From the NCBI GenBank assembly GCA_036504335.1, contig DASXVJ010000030.1:1-64000 (forward strand): a stretch of 64,000 bases of DNA, given 5' to 3'. The DNA is from Fen-183 sp036504335. Its GTDB lineage: Bacteria > Acidobacteriota > Thermoanaerobaculia > UBA5066. Below are positions 22,485-30,204 of the stretch, in pieces; the first letter of the stretch is position 1; each line of letters starts with the position of its first letter. A program made the position numbers and the translations under genes. Under the pieces are notes generated by a model, which was not told the DNA's origin, made no database searches, and was given only the letters and a program-made list of their open reading frames with translations.

Positions 22485-25325
22485 CTACCCTTCCAGCGCG
22501 AGGAGCGCCGCGAGGAGCTCGCCGCCGTCCGGGTAGCGCTCGGGCCGGTGCCGGGCGAGCGTCTTCATGAGAATCCGGATCTCTTCCTCGTTCAGGAACG
22601 GCGCGTACGGACGCGGGTCGTCGGGGTCGCGCTCGAGGCGCGCCACGAGGACGTCCTCGCCGACGTACGGCCAGCGGCCGGTCGCGAGGGTGTAGAAAGC
22701 CGCGCCCAGCGAGTAGATGTCGGACGCCGGGCTCGGCATCTCGCCGCGCAGGACCTCGGGCGGGAAGAACGCGGGGCTCCCGATGAGCTTCGACGTGCCG
22801 CCCGCGTCCGCCTGCGGAAGAGCGAGGCCGAAGTCGAGGATGCGCAGCGTGCCGTGCTCGTCGAGGATGAGGTTCGCGGGCTTGAGGTCGCGATGGAGGA
22901 TCCCCTTCGCGTGGGCGGCCGCGACCCCGCGCGTCGCCTGCGTGAACCAGTTGCGCCAGTGCTTCCTCACGCGCTCGGGGTCTTTCTTGATGAGCTTCTG
23001 GAGGTTCGGCCCCTCGAGGTACTCCATGGCGAGGTAGAGCGAGCCGAAGCCGTCGCCATAGTCGTAGAGGGCGACGATGTTCGGATGCTTGAGGGCCGCG
23101 ATCGCCTTGGCCTCGCGCTTGAAGTACCGCATCGCCGTCTCGTCGCCGCGGAGCTGCCACGGCAGGATCTTCACGGCGACAAAACGGTCGAGCTTGCGGT
23201 CGAGCGCCTTGTGGACGACGCCCATGCCGCCCCGGCCGAGCTCCGCGAGGATTTCGTAACGGTCCTCCGGCGTCTCGGGGAGACCCGACCCCGCCCGGAA
23301 CGCGGGCGGGGTCGGCGGCGCGGGCAGCGGCGGCGGCGGCGGCGACACGGGTCCGGGGATGGCCAGCCTCGGCGGCTGGACCTTTTGCGTGACCGGCGAG
23401 CGCGTGACGGCCGCGTACGGTCCGGACTTGTGCACCGCGGGCGTCCGGATGAGCGCGGACGGCATCGAGGAGTCGATCTCGACGTCCCCGAAGGGGAGCG
23501 GCGGCACCGCGCTCGAGCCGTCGAGGACGGACGGGTCGAAGGCTGCGATGCGGCCCAGCTCGACGCCCTCGCCGGAGTCGCCGGCGGTGCGCAGCGCCCC
23601 GAGAAGCGTCATGTGGAGCGGCAGGTTGTCGGCCTGGACCGGTCCGCGCGGCAGGAACTCGCGCAGGACGTGGATGGCATCCTTCGGCTCGTTCACGGCA
23701 AGGTGCGCGCGCGCGAGGTCGTGGAAGAGCTCCCCGAGCCCTTCGTCGTTGCGCGGCACGCTCGTGAGGTACTCCCAGGCCTTCTCGCGGTGCCCGCCGA
23801 GGAGGGCGCAGCGCGCGGCCTCGAGGCTCCGGCCCGTCCGGTGGAAGAGCTGGGCGGCCTCGTCGTACTGATGGTCCGCCTGCAGCGCGGCCGCCGCCGC
23901 CGGGAGACGCCCCGCCGCGCGGAACAGCGCGGCCGCCTTGTCGTACTTCTTGAGCTCGACGTAGAGCGTCGCCGCCTTCTCGTACTGGTTCGTCGCCTCG
24001 TAGGCTTCTGCAGCCGCCTCGTTCGCGCCGCCCTTCTGGTAGAGCGCGGCCGCGCGCTCCGGGCGGCCCGCGTCTTTCCAGGCGTCTCCCGCCTTCACGA
24101 GGTCCCCGGCGCGCTCGTAGAAGCCGGCGGCCCTGAGCGGCTGGCCCGCGCGCCGCCACGCGTCCGCGGCGGACACGAGATCACCCCGCGTTTCGGCCTC
24201 GCGAGCGAGGAGCTCCTGCGCCGACTTCTCGTCGCCCGCCCGCGCGGCCGCGAGCGCGGCTTTCGTCAGCGCGCCGCTCTTCTCGAAACTCTGGACGGCC
24301 TCCGTCGAGCGGCCGCTTTCGGCGAACAGCTCTCCGGCGAGCAGGTACTCCTGCGCAGCGCGGAACGCCTCGCCCGCCTCGCCGGGCCGCCCGGCCGCCC
24401 GGTACGCCTCGCCCGCGCGCTTCCAGAGCGCCGAACGCACCGGACCGCTCGTCGTCGCCTCGGCGAGCTTCCGGCACGCCTCCGCGAGGGTGCCGTTGTC
24501 TCCGAGGGACTCCGCGATCTCCGCGAGCCGGTCCCAGCGGCCGCCCGTGCGCGCGAGCTGGAGCGCCTTGAGGCCCGTCTCCTCCGCGGCCGCCGAGTTG
24601 CCCGCCGCCAGCCAGGCGCGCGAGGCCTCCCAGAGCCAGGCGTCGCCCGCGTCCTGGTAGAGGCGGGCAGCCTCTGCCGGCTCGCCGTCGCGCATCTCGA
24701 GCGCCGCGAGGCGCGCCCACGAGCGGCCTTTCTTGAACATCCGGCGCGCGCGCCGCACGTCGCCGGCCTTCAGGTACGCGTCGCCCGAACGGACCCAGTC
24801 CTTCGCCGACGCGTATCCCCGCGCGAGCTGGGCGTCGGGCAGAGGCGGTTTCCCGAGGCGGATCGCAAAGAGGCAGAAGAGGAGGCCGGCGAGGTCGATC
24901 GCGAACCGCAGCGTCGCGGTGCGGGAGAGCAGGCGCGTGAGGGACGACGCGGCGACGTCCTGCGCGGCCGCCTGCAGCGCCGGGGTCCCGAGGAGCTCAG
25001 CGGCGAGGGCCAGGATCTGGTCGAGGTGAGCGGCCACGAGGCACCCCAGACCGAGGACGAGGAGCAGGGCCGAGGAGCGCAGCCAGTCGCCGATCGCGAC
25101 GCCCCGCAGGTTCAGGGCGTTCACGACGAGCCGCGCGAAGAGGAACACGACGAGGAGGGAGCCGACCTGGGGCGCCCAGTAGAACCGGTTCTCGACCAGC
25201 GACCGCGCCAGATCGTGGGTGGCCGTGTTCGCGCGCGCCCAGTCCACCGCGCGAACCAGCCCGAGCTGCGCGGCGAGCGCGAGAATCAGAGAGGGGAGGT
25301 CGTCCTTCCAGGTTCTGCCGGCCAC
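22485..25325 (-). CDS. membrane-anchored TPR protein with C-terminal Ser/Thr kinase
   Basis: The 946-residue protein starts at GTG 25325. The N-terminus has about four hydrophobic segments (roughly 8-30, 50-75, 85-110, 145-170). Residues 180-600 are repeated Ala-rich helical pairs of TPR/Sel1 type (RAARLYQDAGDAWLWEASR, GERAGDLVKAGDAWKDAGR-like units). A proline-rich stretch leads to a kinase domain at about 670-935 with GRGGMGVVHKAL, AVKILP, HRDLKPANLILDEHG, DFGLA and SDIYSLGA. All catalytic residues are present. Most bacterial kinases of this class have the kinase first and the membrane segment after it, so the order here is reversed. The signal sensed is unknown. Confidence 0.88.
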   Translation of the reverse strand: MAGRTWKDDLPSLILALAAQLGLVRAVDWARANTATHDLARSLVENRFYWAPQVGSLLVVFLFARLVVNALNLRGVAIGDWLRSSALLLVLGLGCLVAAHLDQILALAAELLGTPALQAAAQDVAASSLTRLLSRTATLRFAIDLAGLLFCLFAIRLGKPPLPDAQLARGYASAKDWVRSGDAYLKAGDVRRARRMFKKGRSWARLAALEMRDGEPAEAARLYQDAGDAWLWEASRAWLAAGNSAAAEETGLKALQLARTGGRWDRLAEIAESLGDNGTLAEACRKLAEATTSGPVRSALWKRAGEAYRAAGRPGEAGEAFRAAQEYLLAGELFAESGRSTEAVQSFEKSGALTKAALAAARAGDEKSAQELLAREAETRGDLVSAADAWRRAGQPLRAAGFYERAGDLVKAGDAWKDAGRPERAAALYQKGGANEAAAEAYEATNQYEKAATLYVELKKYDKAAALFRAAGRLPAAAAALQADHQYDEAAQLFHRTGRSLEAARCALLGGHREKAWEYLTSVPRNDEGLGELFHDLARAHLAVNEPKDAIHVLREFLPRGPVQADNLPLHMTLLGALRTAGDSGEGVELGRIAAFDPSVLDGSSAVPPLPFGDVEIDSSMPSALIRTPAVHKSGPYAAVTRSPVTQKVQPPRLAIPGPVSPPPPPLPAPPTPPAFRAGSGLPETPEDRYEILAELGRGGMGVVHKALDRKLDRFVAVKILPWQLRGDETAMRYFKREAKAIAALKHPNIVALYDYGDGFGSLYLAMEYLEGPNLQKLIKKDPERVRKHWRNWFTQATRGVAAAHAKGILHRDLKPANLILDEHGTLRILDFGLALPQADAGGTSKLIGSPAFFPPEVLRGEMPSPASDIYSLGAAFYTLATGRWPYVGEDVLVARLERDPDDPRPYAPFLNEEEIRILMKTLARHRPERYPDGGELLAALLALEG

Positions 25326-25364
25326 AGGTATCGTGATTATGAGCGATCCGGGTTCCGGGCGCGG

Positions 25365-25370
25365 TAGAGT
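25365..25370 (+). promoter_or_regulatory. -10 element of the outer-membrane protein gene (leaderless-type)
   Basis: GGTAGAGTCC ends nine bases before the ATG at 25380. The divergent kinase gene starts at 25325, so the 54-base gap serves both genes. Confidence 0.45.
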
Positions 25371-25379
25371 CCGCCTCCG

Positions 25380-25949
25380 ATGCCGGGCCGCCCGATCGTC
25401 CTCGCCTGCGCCGCCGCGGCGCTCCTCGCCGCCGCCCCCGCACCCGCCCAGTCGAACTCGGATCCGGACGCGCAGTGGGGCGCCCACGGAGGCGTCGTGA
25501 CGGGCCCCGACGCCGACGGCGCGCACCCCTCCTTCGGCGTGCACTGGCGCCCGCGGCTGACGGGCGCCCTCGGCCTCGAGGTCTCCGCCGGGTACGAGCG
25601 CCTGAGCTGGTCGGGCGCGAGCAGCACCGTGGACGCGGATCACGTGCCCGTCGAAGGCTCGCTCCTCTTCTTCTTTCTCTCCAGCCGCCGCGTGCAGCCG
25701 TACCTCCTCGCCGGGATCGGATACCACTGGGTGAACCCGTACGGCGGGAATCCCCCGGCCGGGACGACGTACCAGTCCCAGAACCTCCTCGCGCTCCAGG
25801 CCGGCGCGGGCGCCGACGTGCGCGCCGGCGAGAAGCTTTCGTTCTGGTTCGACGGCCGCTGGACGTTCCTCGACGTCGCGGCGGTCAAGGACCTGGGACT
25901 GACGTCCGGCACGCTCCGCTTCACCGCGGGCGTCAACGTCGCCTTCTAG
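25380..25949 (+). CDS. small outer-membrane beta-barrel protein
   Basis: The 189-residue protein has a signal peptide of about 23 residues ending APAQ. Amphipathic beta strands alternate with turns (FGVHWRPRLTGALGLEVSAGYERLSW, RVQPYLLAGIGYHW, KLSFWFDGRWTFL). The chain ends in Phe (TAGVNVAF), the usual signal for barrel assembly. It resembles eight-stranded OmpA/OmpW/opacity-type barrels. The function is unknown. The stop overlaps that of the convergent PLP enzyme gene (CTAG). Confidence 0.78.
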   Translation: MPGRPIVLACAAAALLAAAPAPAQSNSDPDAQWGAHGGVVTGPDADGAHPSFGVHWRPRLTGALGLEVSAGYERLSWSGASSTVDADHVPVEGSLLFFFLSSRRVQPYLLAGIGYHWVNPYGGNPPAGTTYQSQNLLALQAGAGADVRAGEKLSFWFDGRWTFLDVAAVKDLGLTSGTLRFTAGVNVAF

Positions 25950-26929
25950 ACCGAGTCCTCGGGCAGTCCCGCCACGAGCCGGCCGAACGCTTCGGGGTCC
26001 GCGTTCCCGCCCGACAGAACGACGCCGACGCGCCTGCCTGCCGCGTCCGGGACCTTCCCGCCAAGAAGCGCCGCAAGCCCGGCCGTTCCACCCGGCTCGA
26101 CGACGAGCTTCATGCGCGCGAAGAGGACCGACATCGCGACGCGCAGCTCGAGGTCGGTGACGGTCAGAATCCCCCTCGCGAGCGCCGAGACGATTGCGAA
26201 CGTGTGGACGCCGGCGCGCGTCGTCTGGAGGCAGTCGGCGATCGTCGCGGGGACCGGGATCTCGACGGGGTGCCCCGCCGCGAGCGAGCGCCTGAAATCG
26301 TCGCCGGCCTCGGGCTCGACGCCCCAGACGCCGATCCCGGGACGGAGCGCCGTCGCGGCGACCGCGACGCCCGAGAGGAGGCCGCCGCCGCCGCACGGGA
26401 CGAGGACGAGGTCGAGATCCGGCGCGTCCTCGAGGAGCTCGAGCGCCGCCGTGCCCTGCCCCGCGATGACGGCCGGATCGTCGAAGGGCGGGACGAGGAT
26501 GCGCCCCTCACGCTCGACGATGTCCTTCGCGATCGACTCGCGGCTCTCCCTCGCGCGGTCGTAGACCTTCACCGCCGCGCCGTAGCCGCGCGTCGCGGCG
26601 AGCTTGAGGGCGGGCGCGTCGTGCGGCATGACGATCGTCGCGGAGATGCCGAGCGTCCGCGCCGCGAGCGCGACCGCCTGCGCATGGTTGCCCGACGAGA
26701 AGGCGACGACGCCGCGGCGCTTCTCTTCCGGGGACAAAAGCGTCAGGCGCGAGAACGCGCCGCGCGCCTTGAAGGCGCCGACCTTCTGGAACGTCTCGCA
26801 CTTGAAGAAGAGGCGCGCGCCGACGCGTGCGTCGAGACTCGAGGAGGTGAGGACGGGCGTGCGGTGGACGTGCGGCGCGATCCGCCGGCCGGCGGCCTCG
26901 ACGTGGGCGAGCGTGACGGGAAGCGTCAT
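25946..26929 (-). CDS. PLP-dependent threonine/serine dehydratase or serine racemase-like enzyme
   Basis: The 327-residue protein belongs to fold-type II PLP enzymes. KVGAFKARGAF contains the Schiff-base Lys, SSGNHAQAVALAA binds the substrate carboxylate, and CGGGGLLSG binds the PLP phosphate. SGGNAD near the C-terminus completes the site. There is no ACT regulatory domain, so it resembles catabolic threonine dehydratase or serine racemase rather than biosynthetic IlvA. The ATG overlaps the acyltransferase stop by four bases. Confidence 0.85.
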   Translation of the reverse strand: MTLPVTLAHVEAAGRRIAPHVHRTPVLTSSSLDARVGARLFFKCETFQKVGAFKARGAFSRLTLLSPEEKRRGVVAFSSGNHAQAVALAARTLGISATIVMPHDAPALKLAATRGYGAAVKVYDRARESRESIAKDIVEREGRILVPPFDDPAVIAGQGTAALELLEDAPDLDLVLVPCGGGGLLSGVAVAATALRPGIGVWGVEPEAGDDFRRSLAAGHPVEIPVPATIADCLQTTRAGVHTFAIVSALARGILTVTDLELRVAMSVLFARMKLVVEPGGTAGLAALLGGKVPDAAGRRVGVVLSGGNADPEAFGRLVAGLPEDSV

Positions 26930-27588
26930 GCCTTCTTCAGCCTTTCGCGCGGCGCGTTCACGACGCCGCAGAGCCGGTCCGCCTCGTCGGTGACGGCGTC
27001 GATCGCGGCGGCCGCGCGCGCGAGGAACGCCTCCTCGGTCTCGTCGCCCCCCCGCTCGAGCGGCCGCCCGAAGACGACGACACACCGCGAGAACGGGAGC
27101 GGCATGAGGAAGCGGTCCCACGAGTTCAGGAAGCGCGGGCTCGACGAGGACGAGGACGACGGCAGGACGAGGCCGTTCCCCTGCTCGGCGAGGACGAGGA
27201 TGCCGCGCTTGCACGTCCGCGCGGGCCCGCGCGGGCCGTCGGGCGTGAGAGCTCCGCCGGGGGCCGCCTTCAGGGCCTCGAGGAACTCCGCGGAGGCGAC
27301 GTCCCCGCCGCGCGAGGACGAGCCGCGCGCGGCAACGAAGCCCCAGTACCTGAGGAACGTCGCGATGATCTCGCCGTCCTCGCTCTTCGAGGCCATCGTG
27401 ACGTAGCCCTCGCCGCGGTGCGCGAGGATCCCCCCCACCATCCGCTGGTGCCAGATCGCGTGGAGCGGCTTCTTCCCCTTCGCACGGATCGCCTGCCGGT
27501 TCTCCTCGCCGACGATCGTGATCCTCAGCGTCGCCTCCCACAGGGAAATCGCGAGAAAGACGAGGACGCCGAGGAATCGCTGCAGCAC
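26926..27588 (-). CDS. DUF374 lysophospholipid acyltransferase-like protein
   Basis: The 220-residue protein begins at GTG 27588, seven bases after GATAAT. An N-terminal hydrophobic helix (FLGVLVFLAISLWEATLRI) anchors it. AIWHQRMVGGI and LTPDGPRGPA are the DUF374 motifs corresponding to the acyl-acceptor sites of LPLAT enzymes. It may acylate lipid A or phospholipid precursors; that role is inferred. A serine-rich run (LPSSSSSSSPRF) is unusual. Confidence 0.8.
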   Translation of the reverse strand: MLQRFLGVLVFLAISLWEATLRITIVGEENRQAIRAKGKKPLHAIWHQRMVGGILAHRGEGYVTMASKSEDGEIIATFLRYWGFVAARGSSSRGGDVASAEFLEALKAAPGGALTPDGPRGPARTCKRGILVLAEQGNGLVLPSSSSSSSPRFLNSWDRFLMPLPFSRCVVVFGRPLERGGDETEEAFLARAAAAIDAVTDEADRLCGVVNAPRERLKKA

Positions 27589-27594
27589 GGGAGG

Positions 27595-27601
27595 GATTAT
27601 C
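27595..27601. promoter_or_regulatory. shared divergent -10 region (acyltransferase and ccmA-like genes)
   Basis: GATTATC reads GATTAT on the plus strand, 12 bases before the ATG at 27613. On the minus strand it reads GATAAT, seven bases before the GTG at 27588. The two promoters appear to overlap. Confidence 0.4.
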
Positions 27602-27612
27602 CTTCCCGGCGC

Positions 27613-28239
27613 ATGCGCCTCGTCGCGGACGGCCTGACGCGCTCCTACGGCGCCCGGAGAATCTTCGGGCCGCTGTCGTTCGAGATTCCGGAGGGGCGCG
27701 TCCTCGGCGTCGCGGGTTCGAACGGGAGCGGAAAGACGACGCTGCTGAAGACCCTCGCAGGACTGATTCGGCCGAGCGGGGGGGGCACGAGGATTTTCCT
27801 GGAAGGTGAAGACGCCAGGGCGGCACATGAGCCGCGCGACGTCCCCTGGTGCATCGGGTGGGTGGCGCCGGATCTCGCCCTCTACGGAGAGCTGACGGCC
27901 GAGGAGAACCTGACGTTCTTCCAGAGCGTCCACGGCCTTCCGGCATCGCCTGGCCGCGCGCAGGCGCTCCTCGAGAGCGTCGGCCTTCCGCCCTCCTCTC
28001 ATTCGAAGAAATCTCTCTCCTCCCTTTCCACGGGCCAGCGCCAGAGAGTGAAGCTCGCATACGCGACGCTCCACGACCCCGCGGTTCTCTTCCTCGACGA
28101 GCCGTCCTCGAACCTCGACGCGGACGGCGTCGAAGTCGTCGCCCGAGTCGTCGCCTCCCAGCGCTCCCGCGGGGTCGCGATCATCGCGTCCAACGACCCG
28201 CGGGACCTCGCGCTGGCCGACGAGACCGTGTCGTTGTGA
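27613..28239 (+). CDS. ccmA: haem-exporter-type ABC transporter ATPase (CcmA-like)
   Basis: The 208-residue ATPase has Walker A GSNGSGKTTLLK, signature LSTGQRQRVKLA, Walker B AVLFLDEPSSNLD and the small size of CcmA. It is followed by ccmB, ccmC, ccmD, ccmE and ccmF, so it belongs to the system I cytochrome c maturation machinery. CcmAB use ATP to release holo-CcmE from CcmC. An AT-rich mini-repeat encodes SHSKKSLSS just before the signature motif, a place normally variable in length. Confidence 0.87.
   Translation: MRLVADGLTRSYGARRIFGPLSFEIPEGRVLGVAGSNGSGKTTLLKTLAGLIRPSGGGTRIFLEGEDARAAHEPRDVPWCIGWVAPDLALYGELTAEENLTFFQSVHGLPASPGRAQALLESVGLPPSSHSKKSLSSLSTGQRQRVKLAYATLHDPAVLFLDEPSSNLDADGVEVVARVVASQRSRGVAIIASNDPRDLALADETVSL
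28000..28019. repeat. AT-rich dispersed mini-repeat, ccmA copy
   Basis: CATTCGAAGAAATCTCTCTC is the best example of the family core. It differs at only three of 18 positions from CATTCATGGAAATCTCTC at 60925 in the methyltransferase gene. Confidence 0.6.
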
Positions 28240-28934
28240 GCGCGCGCCCGCCCGCCCCCCTCCTCGGGGCCGCGCTCGCCGTGCTCCGCAAGGACCTCCT
28301 CGCGGAATGGCGCACGCGCATCGCCGTGAACGCTCTCTTCCTCTTCGCGTTCGCCGTCCTCGTCCTCGTCGGCTACGCGGTCGGCCCGACGCGTCTCGCG
28401 CCCGAGGACCGGCCCACGGTGAATGCGGTGCTCCTGTGGATCGTCATCTTCTTCTCGGCGATGACGGGCCTCGCCCGCGTGTTCGTGAAGGAAGAGGAGG
28501 GCGGAACGGCCGCTGCCCTTCGGCTCGCGGCGCCACCCGCCGCGGTCCTCCTCGGCAAGTACCTCGTGAACATCGTCCTGCTCTTCGGGGTGACGGCGTT
28601 CATCGTGCCGCTCTTCCTCGTCCTGACCTCGTTCGAGATCGCGTGCCCGACGCTCTTCGTGGCCCTGCTCGTCTTCGGGTGCCTCGGCCTCGCGGGCGCG
28701 TCCACGTTCACCGCGGCGCTCGTCTCGAAGGCGGCGGCGAAGGGCGCCCTCTTCGCGGTCCTTTCCATTCCGCTTCTCCTCCCGCCGCTCATCGCCGCGG
28801 TCTCGGGCACGCAGGTGGCGGCGCGCGAGGCGGACTTCTCCGCCGGCCTCGACTTCGTGCGGGTCCTCGTGGCTTACGACGGCGTCGTCACGACGGCGGC
28901 TTTCGCTCTCTTCGACGCCGTCTGGCGGGAGTAA
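28236..28934 (+). CDS. ccmB: haem exporter ABC permease CcmB
   Basis: The 232-residue membrane protein has six hydrophobic segments and begins at GTG in a GTGA overlap with ccmA. KDLLAEWRTRIAVNALFLFAF and VFVKEEEGGTAAALRLA match CcmB. The protein couples to CcmA. The 86 bases after its stop hold an AT-rich patch and the ccmC promoter. Confidence 0.88.
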   Translation: MSARPPAPLLGAALAVLRKDLLAEWRTRIAVNALFLFAFAVLVLVGYAVGPTRLAPEDRPTVNAVLLWIVIFFSAMTGLARVFVKEEEGGTAAALRLAAPPAAVLLGKYLVNIVLLFGVTAFIVPLFLVLTSFEIACPTLFVALLVFGCLGLAGASTFTAALVSKAAAKGALFAVLSIPLLLPPLIAAVSGTQVAAREADFSAGLDFVRVLVAYDGVVTTAAFALFDAVWRE

Positions 28935-29008
28935 GTCCGCTCAAAACGGCCTTTTTGAAACGGAGTCTCTGAAGCAAGTGAACTAATGGGCCGCCCCGGC
29001 CCGACAGG

Positions 29009-29014
29009 TATGAT
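29009..29014 (+). promoter_or_regulatory. -10 element of the ccmCDEF operon (leaderless-type)
   Basis: GGTATGATCC has exactly six bases between the hexamer and the GTG start at 29021. This implies ccmC can be transcribed apart from ccmAB. Confidence 0.5.
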
Positions 29015-29020
29015 CCCCGC

Positions 29021-29683
29021 GTGAAGAGTCTCGGACTCATCTCCAAGTGGCTCCTGGGCCTCGGGATGGCGGCGATCTGCTGGGGGGCGTTCCTCTACGC
29101 GCGCCCCGCCCAGAGCTTCGTCGGCGAGTCCTCGCGGATCGTCTTCTTCCACGTCCCTCAGGCCTGGGTGTCGACCCTCGCGTTCTTCGTCGCGGCCTGG
29201 TATTCGTGGAGGTATTTGAGGAAGCGCCGGATCGAGGACGACGACGCCGCGGCGGCCGCCGCCCGGCTGGGGTTTGTCTTTTGCGTCCTCGCGACCGTGA
29301 CCGGCTCGATCTTCGCGCGTGTCATGTGGAACTCGTACTGGAACTGGGACCCGCGCGAGACGTCGATCGTCCTGCTCCTCCTCGTCTACGGCGCCTACCT
29401 CGGCCTGAGGGGCGCGCTCGAGGATCCCGAGCGCCGCGCGACCCTCTCGGCGGCCTACGCGCTCGTCGCGGTCGTGACGGTGCCGTTCCTCGTCTTCGCC
29501 GTGCCCCGGATGTACCAGTCGCTGCATCCGGACACCGTGATCAACACGGAGGGAAAGGTGAAGATGTCGTCCGACATCCGCCTGATCTTCTTCTCGTCGA
29601 TGGTGGCTTTCATGGGACTTTTCTACTGGATGTGGAACCTCGACCGCCGCGTTTCCCGCATCGTCCGCGAGAGGTCGGCATGA
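29021..29683 (+). CDS. ccmC: haem-handling protein CcmC
   Basis: The 220-residue protein has six membrane helices and the WWD-type signature SYWNWDPRETS, which presents haem to CcmE. Histidines in FFHVPQAW and SLHPDTV lie where the axial haem ligands are expected. It starts at GTG only 7 bases after a -10 element. The ccmD start overlaps its stop. Confidence 0.92.
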   Translation: MKSLGLISKWLLGLGMAAICWGAFLYARPAQSFVGESSRIVFFHVPQAWVSTLAFFVAAWYSWRYLRKRRIEDDDAAAAAARLGFVFCVLATVTGSIFARVMWNSYWNWDPRETSIVLLLLVYGAYLGLRGALEDPERRATLSAAYALVAVVTVPFLVFAVPRMYQSLHPDTVINTEGKVKMSSDIRLIFFSSMVAFMGLFYWMWNLDRRVSRIVRERSA

Positions 29684-29811
29684 GCACGGCTCTCGGCTAC
29701 GTCGCCGCGGTGAACATCGTCATCTGGGCCGGAATCTTCGGCTACCTCATTTACCTGGATCGCCGGGTTCGCGCCGCCGAGACGCGTTCCGGCGGGGAGA
29801 ACAAGCCATGA
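29680..29811 (+). CDS. ccmD: CcmD-like small membrane protein
   Basis: This 43-residue protein has one membrane helix (YVAAVNIVIWAGIFGYLIYL) followed by the positive DRRVR and a short tail. Size, topology and position between ccmC and ccmE fit CcmD, which helps release holo-CcmE. Both ends overlap neighbours by four bases (ATGA). Confidence 0.8.
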   Translation: MSTALGYVAAVNIVIWAGIFGYLIYLDRRVRAAETRSGGENKP

Positions 29812-30203
29812 AACGCGCCTACTGGGCCGGAGCCATCCTGATCCTCGGCTTCCTCGCGCTCGGACTCACGACGTTCACGAAGACCATGACGCCTTACGTG
29901 AGCTTCTCCGAGGCGAAAACCTCGCACCGCACCGTCCAGGTGATGGGCGCCCTCGAGAAGGGCTCCACGAAGTACGACCAGGACAAGAAGACCCTCAACT
30001 TCACGCTCGTGGACCCGCAGACGAAAGAACTGATCCCGGTGTCCTACACGGACGTCAAGCCGGCGAACTTCGAGGACGCGGTGTCGATCGTCGCGATCGG
30101 CCGCTACGAGAACGACAGATTCACGGCGGAGAAGCTCCTCGTGAAGTGCCCCTCGAAGTACCAGGGCGAGGAGATCGAGAAGCAGTACGGGAAGAAGGCC
30201 TGA
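29808..30203 (+). CDS. ccmE: cytochrome c maturation haem chaperone CcmE (CxxxY type)
   Basis: The 131-residue chaperone has an N-terminal membrane anchor (about 5-25) and a periplasmic OB-fold domain. The haem-binding motif is C-P-S-K-Y at residues 114-118. Most CcmE use HxxxY; the CxxxY form is known from archaea and some anaerobic bacteria such as Desulfovibrio. It carries haem covalently from CcmC to CcmF. Confidence 0.9.
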   Translation: MKRAYWAGAILILGFLALGLTTFTKTMTPYVSFSEAKTSHRTVQVMGALEKGSTKYDQDKKTLNFTLVDPQTKELIPVSYTDVKPANFEDAVSIVAIGRYENDRFTAEKLLVKCPSKYQGEEIEKQYGKKA

Positions 30204-30204
30204 C

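Noticed and set aside
27776..27786. Run of eight G in the ccmA-like gene as a phase-variable tract
   Set aside because: A single short tract in a GC-rich conserved housekeeping gene, with both flanks in the same frame, gives no sign of switching.
28935..28985. CAAAA-CGGCCT-TTTTG as a rho-independent terminator after ccmB
   Set aside because: The stem is only about five A-T pairs with a GC loop, too weak to support a terminator. The region fits the dispersed AT-rich patches better.
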